This document shows, one piece after another, positions 45,812 through 56,500 of a stretch of DNA of 64,000 nt. The notes beneath the pieces are model-generated. The model saw only the letters and a program-made list of their open reading frames with translations, was not told the origin of the DNA and ran no database searches. Within the stretch, counting starts at the first letter, position 1. The number at the start of each line of letters is the position of its first letter. Both the position numbers and the translations under genes were made by a program. This DNA comes from Ilyonectria destructans (Eukaryota > Ascomycota > Sordariomycetes > Hypocreales > Nectriaceae): NCBI GenBank assembly GCA_020740775.1, contig JAHEWK010000017.1:1364001-1428000 (forward strand). Direction: 5' to 3'.

Positions 45812-45876
45812 ACACTCAGATCCCCTAGACATTCACAAAGAAGACATGTCACCTGCCACGACGATGCCCTTTACAA

Positions 45877-46973
45877 TCAATCCACTAACCCAGCCTTCCT
45901 CATAAAGTCAAGAGTCTCAATAACACCCCGCTTCAAATCGAGCCAGCCCCTCCCGGCCCATTTCTGGATCAGCGACGGAGCAATGTCGTTTTCGATATGA
46001 TATTCCAATTTGGGGTTCCCAAGGACGAAATCCTCTGCAAAGTCGTCGCTCGGGTAGGTATCGCGTAGAATTGCCAGGGCGTCATTTGAAGTGAACGATC
46101 TGGCCTGTACCTGAATGCGCGAGCCTTTAACGTCTGGGTCAATTGCTGCAGCAACGTGGACGATGGCATTGTCGATGACATGCGAGTAATACACTACAAG
46201 GTCAGCCTGGTCGTCCTATTGTTAAGACTTCAGACTAACTTACCCGCTGGAGTATCCTTTAAGCCGTCCGTCTTGCCCTGAAACAATTGTTGTATCAGCT
46301 GCAGGGGCACGGAACGGACATTGTTCACGTGTCGTAGGTCGCCCACGATGCAGCAGGGACTAACCGAGTTGAGTTCCCAGGGCACCTCGTTCTCCGCTGC
46401 AAACTTCCAGACAGCCTTCTCAGCTTCGGTCTTGCCAGCGAAGTAGACTTCCAGCACGCGGCTCAGCTCGTACGGCGGCGGCGCCCAGGCTGCCTTGACT
46501 GTCTCGTCGTTCCAGGTGTCTAGGTTGATTGTCGACGTGTCACCTGGTACAGGCAGGGTGGCCGTCCAGAAGGTTGTAGTAAACACAAGCCGCTTGATCG
46601 ACGGCTCTTTAGCGGCGGATCGACAGACAGTCAAAGCTGACTCGACTGCAGTCGGGATGGAAACGTTCGGATCTGGAAAGAAGTCACTGATGACTCCGAT
46701 ATGGATGACAGCTGAGACTCCCCGAACCGCATCGTCGAAAGCATTGGGTTTCGAAGGGTCGGCGACCACGAGCTCGAACCAGCCTTGATCCGCAAAAGGC
46801 GTGATGGATGGATCCTCCAGAAGCCATTGGCCATCTTCTAACTCGCGCACTGACCCGCGGACGTTAAAGCCTCGTTTCAAAAGCTCGATGACAATATGGC
46901 AGCCCGTGTAGCCGCCAGCTGCGACGACAAGGACCCAAGACCCCCGAGGGATTGCGGTTGGTAGATCATCCAT
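45877..46973 (-). CDS. NAD(P)-dependent reductase of the dihydroflavonol-4-reductase/GRE2-like type
   Basis: Two exons, 46973-46244 and 46193-45877, with a GT-AG intron; 348 residues. The Rossmann N-terminus reads WVLVVAAGGYTGCHIVIELL; the usual family form is GAxGxxG, so the first Gly is replaced by Ala here. The segment VRGSVRELEDGQW follows, as in extended short-chain dehydrogenases, then VSAVIHIGVISDF, and the active-site YxxxK is present as YFAGKTEAEKAVW. The C-terminal half carries VYYSHVIDNAIVHVAAAIDP, a substrate-domain helix conserved in the group. Such enzymes reduce aldehydes or ketones in the cytosol. No lesion. The substrate cannot be told. Confidence 0.85.
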
Positions 46974-47352
46974 TTTAATCGGAAAAGACTAACTCCCAAC
47001 AAGGCTCAGACTTGGGGAAAAAATCACAAAAAAAGGACGCAGAAGCTGCTATCCGTTCTCGTTGTTCTCAGCCGGCGGTGGATCGGCTGAGGCTGGACCC
47101 CTGAAATGAGGGGGAGCTCAGCACTACTCGAAGCTAGGAGTTTCTGTATCTCCGTGGTCCGTGGCTGCGTCTAGCATGTACTTTGTCAGCCTGGAACCCC
47201 CGGTATTGGCTCAGCCAGAGTTGATGTTTTCATTTTGCGGCTGACTTTCAGACAGCACTTTCGTATGGAAGCTGGATAATTGAATTGCTGGTAACGTAAT
47301 CCACTACCGAGTGGTGCATACCACTGAGTGGCGCACTAATTGGGGCACCCCC
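46974..47352. other. promoter region of the reductase, then flank of a hAT element
   Basis: No coding sequence seen. It ends at the left terminal inverted repeat at 47353. Confidence 0.4.
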
Positions 47353-50300
47353 CAGTGATGGATTTATACATTGAAACTGAAACCTAGCCTCTGTTTTGTT
47401 TATTTCAGTAAAACCTGCACTCTATTTCGGTTTTGTTTCAATATTTATGAAACAGAGCAGTAAATAGGGTAATTTGGCGGAAAACCTGAACCCAGTGTAT
47501 ATAACAATCTCCAATGAACTTTGTAGTACTATATACCGGAGACAGGGTTCGGAATAGCTCGTACCTACCCCTAGTTACTCTTAAAGTATAATATAATTCT
47601 CTCGAGGATCTTGATCTGCCTCTATCCGGGCATTTTCGAGTATTGCTGCTGCCTCTTCAACCTGTGTAGCATTCCTGAATATGCCACTTAACACTGCCCG
47701 CTCTTTGCCTGGTGGAATCCTCACCCAGCTCTTTAAACACTCGGTGATCTCTACCATCTCTGCTCCTAGCCGAATGTGCTCAGGCGCTATAGTATGCTTT
47801 GTACCAGAGAAACCCGTCCCGGCTCGGCTGACATGGTGTGTTGGACCACAGTGACAATCAGGGCGTTGTGACTAGGGCCCTAGCCCAGCTAGGCTGAGAG
47901 ACATATAAGGGCTTGATCCCTCGCAGTCATTAAGGGAAGAGCATCACTCTTCAGGTCTTGCAAGTTTATCTTAGATTTTGGGCCTCAGTGCCAGTTGCCT
48001 CCAAGGCCAGCAATTTTATTCTTTTCTCCCCAACTTTTGACATTTCCTATTGACAGGGATATAATCACATTCTTTTATATTTTCCCTTATTTTTAGCAAG
48101 TCAGGTTGTCGGGCAATCCCTGTTGGAAGATCCGATTTTGGCCGGATTACGATAAGCTGTTATCCTAGCTACCCTACAAGCCTGCGCGGGTGGGTGTGGT
48201 TGTTTTGGTCCAAAAGGCAAGTCCCCTCTTTTTAATGGGTGGGATCGAGAAGATTGTGATAGCCTATCTTGCTCAGATTCGGATAAACGAACTGGCGTGC
48301 CGGCTCAAGCCACCAACCTAAAGCTGATTGTTCGCCGATTATGTGAGGCGTTGCCTTGTCTATATATTAGAAAATATTCTGAATATTGATAGGGCGCAAA
48401 CAAACCCTGATGAAGTCGTCAAATTCGTCTCGGAGTTGATCATGAATAGCGCCTGCTGCCTGAGCCTTGAAGCGCCGAAAGGGATTCTCTATCTGTTCGA
48501 TATTTGAACTTTGGGAAGTTGGCGTGAGTTCTTCGCTTTGTGGCTTGAAGTGCTTCTGCCATAGCTTCCGCACAGCCTTGATTGTTGGTTCGATATATTG
48601 CCTCTTATGGCCCCAATGCATGTCAAAATAACCCTTGTAGTAAGCTGGATGGAGAAGTACTGCAGCAGCATAGACTGGTGTGTCATTAGTAAGCTTGTAG
48701 TACTTATCAAACTTAAACCACGAAGCCAGGACACGAGCTTCAAGCCGCGGATGATTTGACAGAGCGCACTTCTCCTTCTGCTCTTTGTAGTGCTGAACTA
48801 GATAGTTTATTGAGAGTAATATATCATCCAGAGTATTGACCTTCCCCTCAGTATCCTTTGTAGCAAAGAGAAAGGCTTGTAAAAAAGAGAAAATGTCCTT
48901 GAGCTCTTGCCAATCTTTGTGGGAAAGATAGTCCTCCTTCAGCTCGTTATAGTGATCATCAAGGCGGCCACAAATCTCCTTTCTCATTGCAAGGGCTGCT
49001 TTAATCTCTTTAGCCCAGGAATTCCACTGAGTGTCGTTGTCCAGCGGGATTGCTCTGCCAGCTGCCGCCACAAACTCTTGATAGCGCTGTGTAGACGATC
49101 GAAACCAAACGTTGATGTTATGGAGCTTGCCAAGTGCACCCATCTGACGCCATTCGTCCGCGATATCTACTTGATCTCTCTTATTGTTGTTTTCTCCGTC
49201 GGTGAGGCGTTGAGTATCCTGAAGAGCCATTTTGATTGCCTCATCCTCATCGGCTCTAGATGCTCGACTCTTCCCGCGGAAGAGGAAGGCTTGGACTGCG
49301 AGGTTGATAACATGCCCGTTACAACGAACCCGGCGAATGCGAGGGACGAACAACGCAGGATGTACCTCGTTGATCTCTTCAGCAATAAATCGAAGCATAT
49401 TATCATTCGATGCCGCGTTATCAAGGGTAAAGAAACCAATCCTGTCTAACCGGATTGCATAGTCTTCAACAACCTCGAGGAATACCCCAGCTTGCTGCTC
49501 GCTGCCGTGAGTTCCTCTAAATTCGCGGAGGGAAAGGAAAGCGGTCTCTGCTTGCATTGATTCTGCATCGACCCAGGACGCAACGATAGCTTGGTAGCCG
49601 GTTTTTGACGGAGCTGTCCACATATCGATAGAGAAATGGATCCACGAGAGCGAACTTTGAAGCTTTTGTGCGAGCGCTTTCTTGTGGAGGGTGAAAGTCC
49701 TTTGGAGAAGCTGAGGCTTACTCTAATCATATTCTTTCCCATGTAGTTAATGGAGAGGATAACTGTCCAGAACTCAGGCTAATTGAGGAGAGTATGCGGA
49801 AGATCTCGGATGGCAATAAGTCTAGCACAAGCTTTGTTAAACTTGGGACGTTGTCTCTCGTGCCTCATCACCGCCTCGCGGTTTCTTATCACTTACATAG
49901 TCCACAGGCGGCCCGCATACCGCCTTTTCTGCCAAACCCCATCAGGGCAAGTCCTCGCCCACCGCAGTTTCGTAGCATCGGGTTTCAGCCAGCGACCCTG
50001 GCCTCTGCTGTGCTGGTTGTGCGTCGGAGAATTTCCTCCCTCTGCTGCGCTGGCGCTTCGGCTTCGTTTGCCCTACGTCGATAGATGCCCTAGGCTGTGT
50101 CATGCATGCCCAACGGGCAGGGCTGTAGTAGGCGTGCAGCACTGATACGTCTGTGTATTTTGATCACAACTCAGGTGCATCGTCAAATTAATTTCAAGTG
50201 AGGCATGTGATGCGTGTTCCATCTGCTGCGCTGTCTTGTGCGGTGAGGCGAAATTGTGGTTGTTTGACCTCTGTCTTTATGTTGTATAAGTTGTCCGCAC

Positions 50301-51225
50301 CAGTTTATGTGATGCCGTTGCTTTAGGGCTAAATTTGTATATTCCGGTGTGAAGACTTCCAAAGAGCCCTATCCAGAGAAAAACACCCGGTACGGCGAAT
50401 CAGGCCTTATTTGTATATTGCATTTGTTCTCGTGAATAGCCGAGACCAGGGCTTTTTCTTGCTGAATACCTCGTCCTCTCTGGCGTTCGCCTTCTCTCCC
50501 GAAAATATTATTAATAGTCGCTTGATTAGCAATTGTTTGAGCTTCTGGTGGCGCGCCTTTTATGACGATGTTGTGCTTGCTGCTCAGATGGGCGCGGAAT
50601 CGACTCGAATTCGGTATACCGCCATACGTACAGTGTGGCTGGCCACAATAGTAGATCTCGTGTTTATGCTTGTTCCTTAGAGGTTCTCCATCTTTAGGAG
50701 GCCTCGTGTGCGCCCAGAGGTGTTTGTTGCCGCGCTTCCGCTTTGCTGGTTCGTCCTCCCCCCTGCAGCTGATCTCTTGCGCTCGTTTCGGGGTACTGGG
50801 CGTGATTCGAGATTTTCAGTGTACTCCGTGAGCTCGGAGACGCTGAATTCATCGTCTGAGGCCATATTAGCCTTCGTCACTGAGCTGGGTTTGCTGGCGG
50901 TGGTGGACGTGATCAAATTTGTGTGATTAACAGAGGAGGCCAGTTGACTATTTATTACTGGATTACTCAATCGAGCAATGCACGGCCTGTAATATAAACG
51001 CACCATTGACAGCCAGGCAGCAAAGACACTTCGTAGGCAGCGTAGGCAATATAGGCAACCACAGAGATCAGTTTGAACTAATTAGGCAGCAGGGAAGCCT
51101 AGAATTATGTTGAAACGTTTGAAATCTTGAAATAAACATCTGGCTGGTTTCAATTGAAACATGGGAGGGTCGGTTTCAGTTTTAATGAAATACCATTGAA
51201 ACTGATACGTTTTTTTCCATCACTG
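47353..51225 (-). mobile_element. hAT element with terminal inverted repeats and a decayed transposase
   Basis: CAGTGATGGA at 47353-47362 is the reverse complement of tccatcactg at 51216-51225, and TGAAACTGAAACC-like subterminal words occur inside both ends. The transposase runs on the minus strand: a BED-type zinc finger (YYCGQPHCTYGG ... HLSSKH) at about 50450-50690, the catalytic core in a clean 418-codon frame 49623-48367 (SIDMWTAPSKTGYQAIVA, FFTLDNAASNDNM, CNGHVINLAVQAFLFRGK), and the dimerisation end FSGTKHTIAPEHIRLGAEMV at about 47600-47830. Frameshifts near 50690, 49720 and 47830 and about 500 bp of foreign-looking sequence (47850-48360) separate the parts. The 8 bp flanking the two ends (gcaccccc and aatcatga) do not match, so no target-site duplication remains. 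Confidence 0.8.
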
Positions 51226-52163
51226 AATCATGAAACAGGAGGTTCGTATTCGGGATGTCCGGGAACGGGTAATGAACGCACTACGAAGCCCTAGAGTAAT
51301 CTTCTCGCCCCCGTTTTTTCATGCCCTACTCTGTCACGACCAGAATATGGGTCTGGATTAGATGATAACGGGGTACAGTACAAGTTCATCTAATTCCCTC
51401 GTAGTGTAGAACTTGTTCAGTCTCAGAGTTTATGGCCATTCTCTTTTACATGTTAGTGCTACACATCATGGCCAACTAGCCCACAACACTTCCAATACAT
51501 ACCTACTCAGATACTAACGACACATACATAGAACTTCACACACTTGGGCACATAAAATTAACTAAACCAATTTTGTTTAGCAAGTACACTAATACAGGAT
51601 TATGAATTCCCATCACCGGGTATATCAAGCAGTCCCCAATTCCAAACACCATCCACTCCATTCCGTAGAGTTCCAGTCTAACTTCCTACCCGCGCATCTT
51701 CCCCAAACCTAGTTAAGCAAGTGACTCAAACCGGCCTCCCAGGAAGAAAGAGAGAAATGGAAAAGAAGGAAACAATTCATTCTAGAGCTAACCAGCTGAG
51801 CAAAAACTTTGCCAAGGGCCCGGGATATTTTCTATTCTTAAGGCTGATTGTCGTCTCCGCTTTTGGAAAACCCATCGCTTTACTTTGTCTATATTGTACA
51901 GAGAAGGGAATAGCAAAAGTGGAAAGTAAAGAAAAAAGAAAGAGTAGGAAATTGGAGAGAAGGAGAGTGCTAAACCGTGTTGGAGACGTTGCGTCTGGTT
52001 GAGTACCCCCAAACAACAGCTAGGGACATCTTAGCACATGCACAATTCTCTATGTGTGATAACTTTAAGCTCTGTGTTGCAGGTGCCTGTTGGTGTTGGG
52101 AATTTGAAGGCCAAGTTGAGGTGGGCGTGGACGTGCGTACAGCGGAGGGCGACTATGCTCATC
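51226..52163. other. no gene seen
   Basis: AT-rich stretch on the 3' side of the duplicated-module gene. Nothing coding that I can support. Confidence 0.4.
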
Positions 52164-55131
52164 CTAGAAGAACGATGGCTTTGTGAGGATGCGATACTCG
52201 ACGTAGTCCTCGCCATCGATGTTGATAATGGTGCCCTGCGAGACCAGCTTGCCCATGAAGGGGCCGGTAGCCTTTCGCTCATGCTTGATGCCTCCGTAAA
52301 TCTTGGCATCCTCAGCGCCAGCCTTGACTCGGAGGCTCTCCTGCCGGGCCCATACCTTGTTCAGGCGTTGCATCTCTTCGGACTCGTGGAACCGCATCCT
52401 GCCGTTGGTCGTGACGGCAGGGATCGCGGCAGCAGCAGCAGCAGTGGCATCGGCGGCAGCAGCCGCAGCACGTTCTCGGTTAGCTGCGTGTCGGTCAGCG
52501 CGGCCTTGGGCAGCCTCAGCTCGGGCGATCTCGCGGCGAGCTAGCGTGTTGGTTCGCTCAAGAGCGTCGCCGCTCTGCGCTCGGTTCACAGCTGGACGGA
52601 TCTCGCCGTTGGGGAGTGGCTGCCGAGCAGGGCGGCCATCCGTCTTGGCTTCGACGCGGCGGCTGTGGCGCAACTCATGGCCGCCGAATTCAGCCCTTCC
52701 GTTTTGATCAACGAAGTCGGCGGGCGGTTCGGGAGCGATGGGGGGGTAGGACAGGACAATGAGGGGGATGTTCTTAAACCCAGTTCCAGCACGGACTTGA
52801 GCCTCCTGAACGGCCTTTACCTCATTCGCGGCTCGTTCATCTGGGGTTTCGCCATGATCAAGCTGCCATTGTCGGACTCGACAATACTCCTTGATATCAT
52901 GGCGTGCGAGTAGCTTCAGGTGATCCTCGAACTCAACTTCCTCATATTTAATCCACAAGGCACCAGCGCCAATGGGGAAATTTCCATCTACGAACCGGCC
53001 ATCGCGTGTCTCTCGGACAAGCTTGACACGGAACATGTCGTTCTGACCCAGGATGCCATAGACTGCATGGCGATCATTGAGACTGGGTTCGCTAGAAGCC
53101 TTCCAGTATCCCAGCAGGATGCGGGTTGGGCGTGTTCCCGGAAGCGGGTCAACAGGAGGTCGCATAGGCTGTGCTGCCAGGGAATGGGGTGCAGAACCGG
53201 GCTGTTCGTGAGAAACTCCGTTGGCCGGAGCGGGATTGATCGTCGCGAAGCCACCACTCACTCTTCTTCGCTTTGCATCAGAGCGGTTGGGAGTCGCAAG
53301 ATGCTCGGGTATTTCCAGCCCATAGGCGATGAGAGGAGGATTCGGCTTGTTGTCGACAAGGGGGTTCATCTTGACGCGTTGCTTTGCCTCCCTCACAGCC
53401 GATTTTTCCGCGGCCTTGCGCTCCTCGTCCGTTTCTTCGGGCGGGTCGGAACGAATCCGTACAAATTCCTTGACTTGATGGTGATCTAGATTTACCAGAT
53501 GATCCGAGAAGACGATGCGCTCAAAAGTAACCCAGCTTCCACCAGGGCCCGGGGGCAGGGGATACTCCTCTGTTACCGATTCGCCCACGGTATTGATCGC
53601 CTGGATGCGAGTTCGCAGCCGATCTCGGACGTCGATGAAGCCAATAACTGCATGCTTAGATCTCTCGTCGGGTGCAGGGGAGTCTCTCCAGTATCCAAGG
53701 ATGGCCCCCTTGACGTTGCTCAGAGTGGGTCGAGCAGGCTTGGGCTTGAGTGAGTCTGTGGGTGTGGGCTTGTCGTCCGAGACACTCTTGGGAATCTCAA
53801 TCTTGCTCTTACTCAAGTCGTTGAAAAGAGAGGTGCGCTTCCGCTTGGGATAATGGGAGACGATGGGCTCTTCATCCGCGTCTGCCATGAATTCGTCTTC
53901 TCGATCCAACACAACGCGGAGAGGTGGCAACTTTCGGGGGCTGTTGCGCTCACCGACAACGATCTCGTCCTCGAGCTCGTTGAACCTAGCCCCGGATGGG
54001 GAATGAACACTGCGAGCGGGTTCACTAAGTTCACTGTCGGGATCGTCTCCGAAGGAGGTCTTGTGGCCGTTAGGATGACTAAGTTGATCTGGTTAGTCTC
54101 TACACAATAAGTAAAATGGAACACTAGAGCAGATCGTCGCCCTGCACAGGCCGAGAGATAAGACCTCAGCTGGGTTGTGTTCAAATCATGCAGTTCACTT
54201 GAAATGATCTGACACCTCTGGAGGGGTAGAAGCACATGGAGTTGAGTTGTGCAGGCTTGTCAACATGTGTCGGGATGAGTGGGTAACTGGGAGTTTCCTG
54301 AGGTTGGAGGGGTCAGGATTTGGAATTGCCCAAAATGGCCGAAATGGGACGAGACAATTGGTGCCAGTTGTCAACAGAACGCCGGCTGTGCAGTGAAGAA
54401 CCTTCCAGGCAAACAATGCTTAGCCCGTTGTTTTGCAGAGCAGTGAATCAGAGCAATTCCCGGCAACTTGGGGATCCGACAAGACGACGTCTTGGGGTTT
54501 GAGCGCGACCGGGCAAGTGGCCGTCAATGTCAGGTGCGATGAGACGCCGTGAGCAAATGGGAAAATGCCAACTAGGCCAAGCCCCTGCAAGAATAGCCAC
54601 GCCACTTGACGGGGGTGATGCGGTCATTGAGCATTGAGCATTGAGCAATGAGCAGCGACAGTTGCGACAGAGATGAAGTCGAACCGAGAGATGAATGGAA
54701 AAACTAGCGACTTACTTGGGTGACTTTGATGCTCCAGGAGGGTTTGCAGACTCTTTTGATGGCTCCCGCGCGGGAGCCTGCGCTGGGGAAGGGGCGCGAT
54801 CTTTGACCGGGGCGGAGGCAGTTGCAGTTGCACCGGAAGAGACCGCGACGCCGGTCGTCGAAGTCGAAGCCGTGGCCGCAACAGACGCGGAGGCGGAAGA
54901 GGGAGCAGCAGCAGGGGCTGAAGGGGCAGTTTGCGCAGATTCTCGCGCCGCAGTTGCGTTAGATGCTGATGGTGGAAGAGGAGCCCGCGCAGACTCGGGG
55001 GTTGGAGCCGGAGCGGGAGAGGCCGGTTTTCCTGGGACTGACGTGGGAGTAGCGGATGCTGAAGGCGCTGGCGATATTGGCTCAGGTGGCGCAACCGGCA
55101 TCCTGACCTTGTCGGCCTCGACGCTATTCAT
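52164..55131 (-). CDS. conserved-looking protein with a duplicated ~85-residue module, function unknown
   Basis: Two exons, 55131-54716 and 54078-52164, joined by a 637-nt GT-AG intron in phase 2; 2331 nt, 776 residues, no lesion. Exon 1 is almost wholly Ala/Pro/Ser/Thr (for example ATASTSTTGVAVSSGATATA), so probably disordered. Exon 2 opens with an acidic region and a basic motif YPKRKRTSLF (a possible nuclear signal). Two copies of one module follow at about 265-348 and 459-541: ILGYWRDS ... HAVIGFIDVRDRLRTR ... GSWVTFERIVFSDHL ... VKEFVRIR, and LLGYWKAS ... HAVYGILGQNDMFRVK ... ALWIKYEEVEFEDHL ... IKEYCRVR. After them comes an Ala/Arg helix rich enough to be a coiled coil (about 640-685) and the ending EYRILTKPSFF. 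I do not recognise the module. A chromatin or nuclear role is only a guess from the composition. Confidence 0.8.
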
Positions 55132-56329
55132 GGTGCGATGTAGAGAAGCCGGAGTAACGATGCGAAACGCGCCGGGAAGCGAGTTGCTAACTCTTGAAGA
55201 GGCTTCACGAGTTGGTTTCCACAGGGAGAGGGAAGCGAGTCGCGGCTTTTGGGGGCTGATGTGCAGGGCAGTTGGCAGAAGAAGGAAGGAAGCGACGAGA
55301 CCTGCGCGTCGGGGCGGGAAGCAGGAATGGAGAATCACGTCTTGATTGGCCGAGGATCTGGGATCGGGGATCTGGGAGCCTGCGCCAGGGCTAAAAGCAA
55401 TGAGCGCAATCCCAATCCCAATCCAACTTGGCAACTCTGAGCGCAAAGAGGTGCCCGCGCTTGAACTGAAAGACTGACCAACACCCCCTACGAATTACGA
55501 ATTGCGTGCGTGCGCCAAGCGATGACTGGGTTGACGGCGACAATGATGACACGACTTGCCTTCCATAGGACGGGCCAGTACCCCTGTGGGCTGTATCCCC
55601 GCAAATCGTATCGCTCTCTAGCATTCGCAGACAATGGCATGTCCAACCTCGGCGTACCGTCACTCGCACAGTGTCGCTACCTTGTGAGACCCTGAACTGG
55701 AAAGGCCACGATCCGGATCAGGATCACGGATCAAGAATAACAGCGCGCCAGGAAATAGACGACGCATGTGCTGATTGATACATGATGCTGACATGCTGGC
55801 CCTCCGTGACGCCAATCAACAACAATAATCCGGGAAGCCCAGAAAAGAGGCCAATGTTATGGCAATGTCGCAACACTTCCCAAACATCCGGCCTTACACC
55901 CACGCCCACCACATGCTGGCAACGCACACACCCTTTTATATGCCCATTACCACGCGGGAAAAAAATTAAAAAAATTGCTCCAAGAATATCCTGGACCGTC
56001 CGTCAATGCCCATGTCTTGACACGTTCCGTAACAACCCAAACGCCTTCCCAAACGGAATCGAGGCGCGAACTGCCGATGCCGTTACCCGTCATTCCTGTT
56101 GGAAGCCTTTGAACCTGCGGGCTTAAGGAGCAAACTGGTATACTTGCGAACCGGCAGTGCCCCGCGCAAGGAGCGGAATAGGATCCAAGGGGATGCAAGG
56201 TAGAGAGGGTCTATGTAGGTAGACGCGCTGCGCCTCTACTAGTTATTTTCTCTGAAAATACAAATCAATACTTGGACGCATCCACTCCAGGTCTCAAGAT
56301 GTCAAGCAGCCGGAGATATATATCACCGA
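55132..56329. other. promoter of the duplicated-module gene; no other gene seen
   Basis: Short unsupported frames only. Confidence 0.4.
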
Positions 56330-56500
56330 TGAAGAAGCTCACGCTGGTGCAAGAAGGAAATACAGTTGAGCGAGTGGAAATAATCCAGGCATATGCACTA
56401 CCACCATGGTACAGCCGCCTGCCCATCGGGTACGACCTCGACCGGGATATGGCGACAGAAACCGCCAGCAGGATGGAGGGCATCCGACATGTCTGCATAA
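56330..56500 (+). mobile_element. Tad-like LINE scrap (RT/RNase H linker)
   Basis: The plus frame includes SPMKKLTLVQEGNTVERVEI and IQAYALPPWYSRLPIGYDLD, which align by eye with the linker before RNase H in the 4.6-6.4 kb element (SPMQRIAQVQGETATERMEI, REYALPPWRDRIPV). Related family, different copy, about 57 residues only. Confidence 0.65.

Noticed and set aside
13309..48177. 15-bp word cctagctaccctaca at 13308-13322 and about 48163-48177
   Set aside because: Too short to claim a shared element without further matching flanks.
54695..55345. 216-codon plus-strand frame rich in Ala, Gly and Glu
   Set aside because: Antisense shadow of the GC-rich, Ala/Pro-rich exon 1 of the duplicated-module gene.
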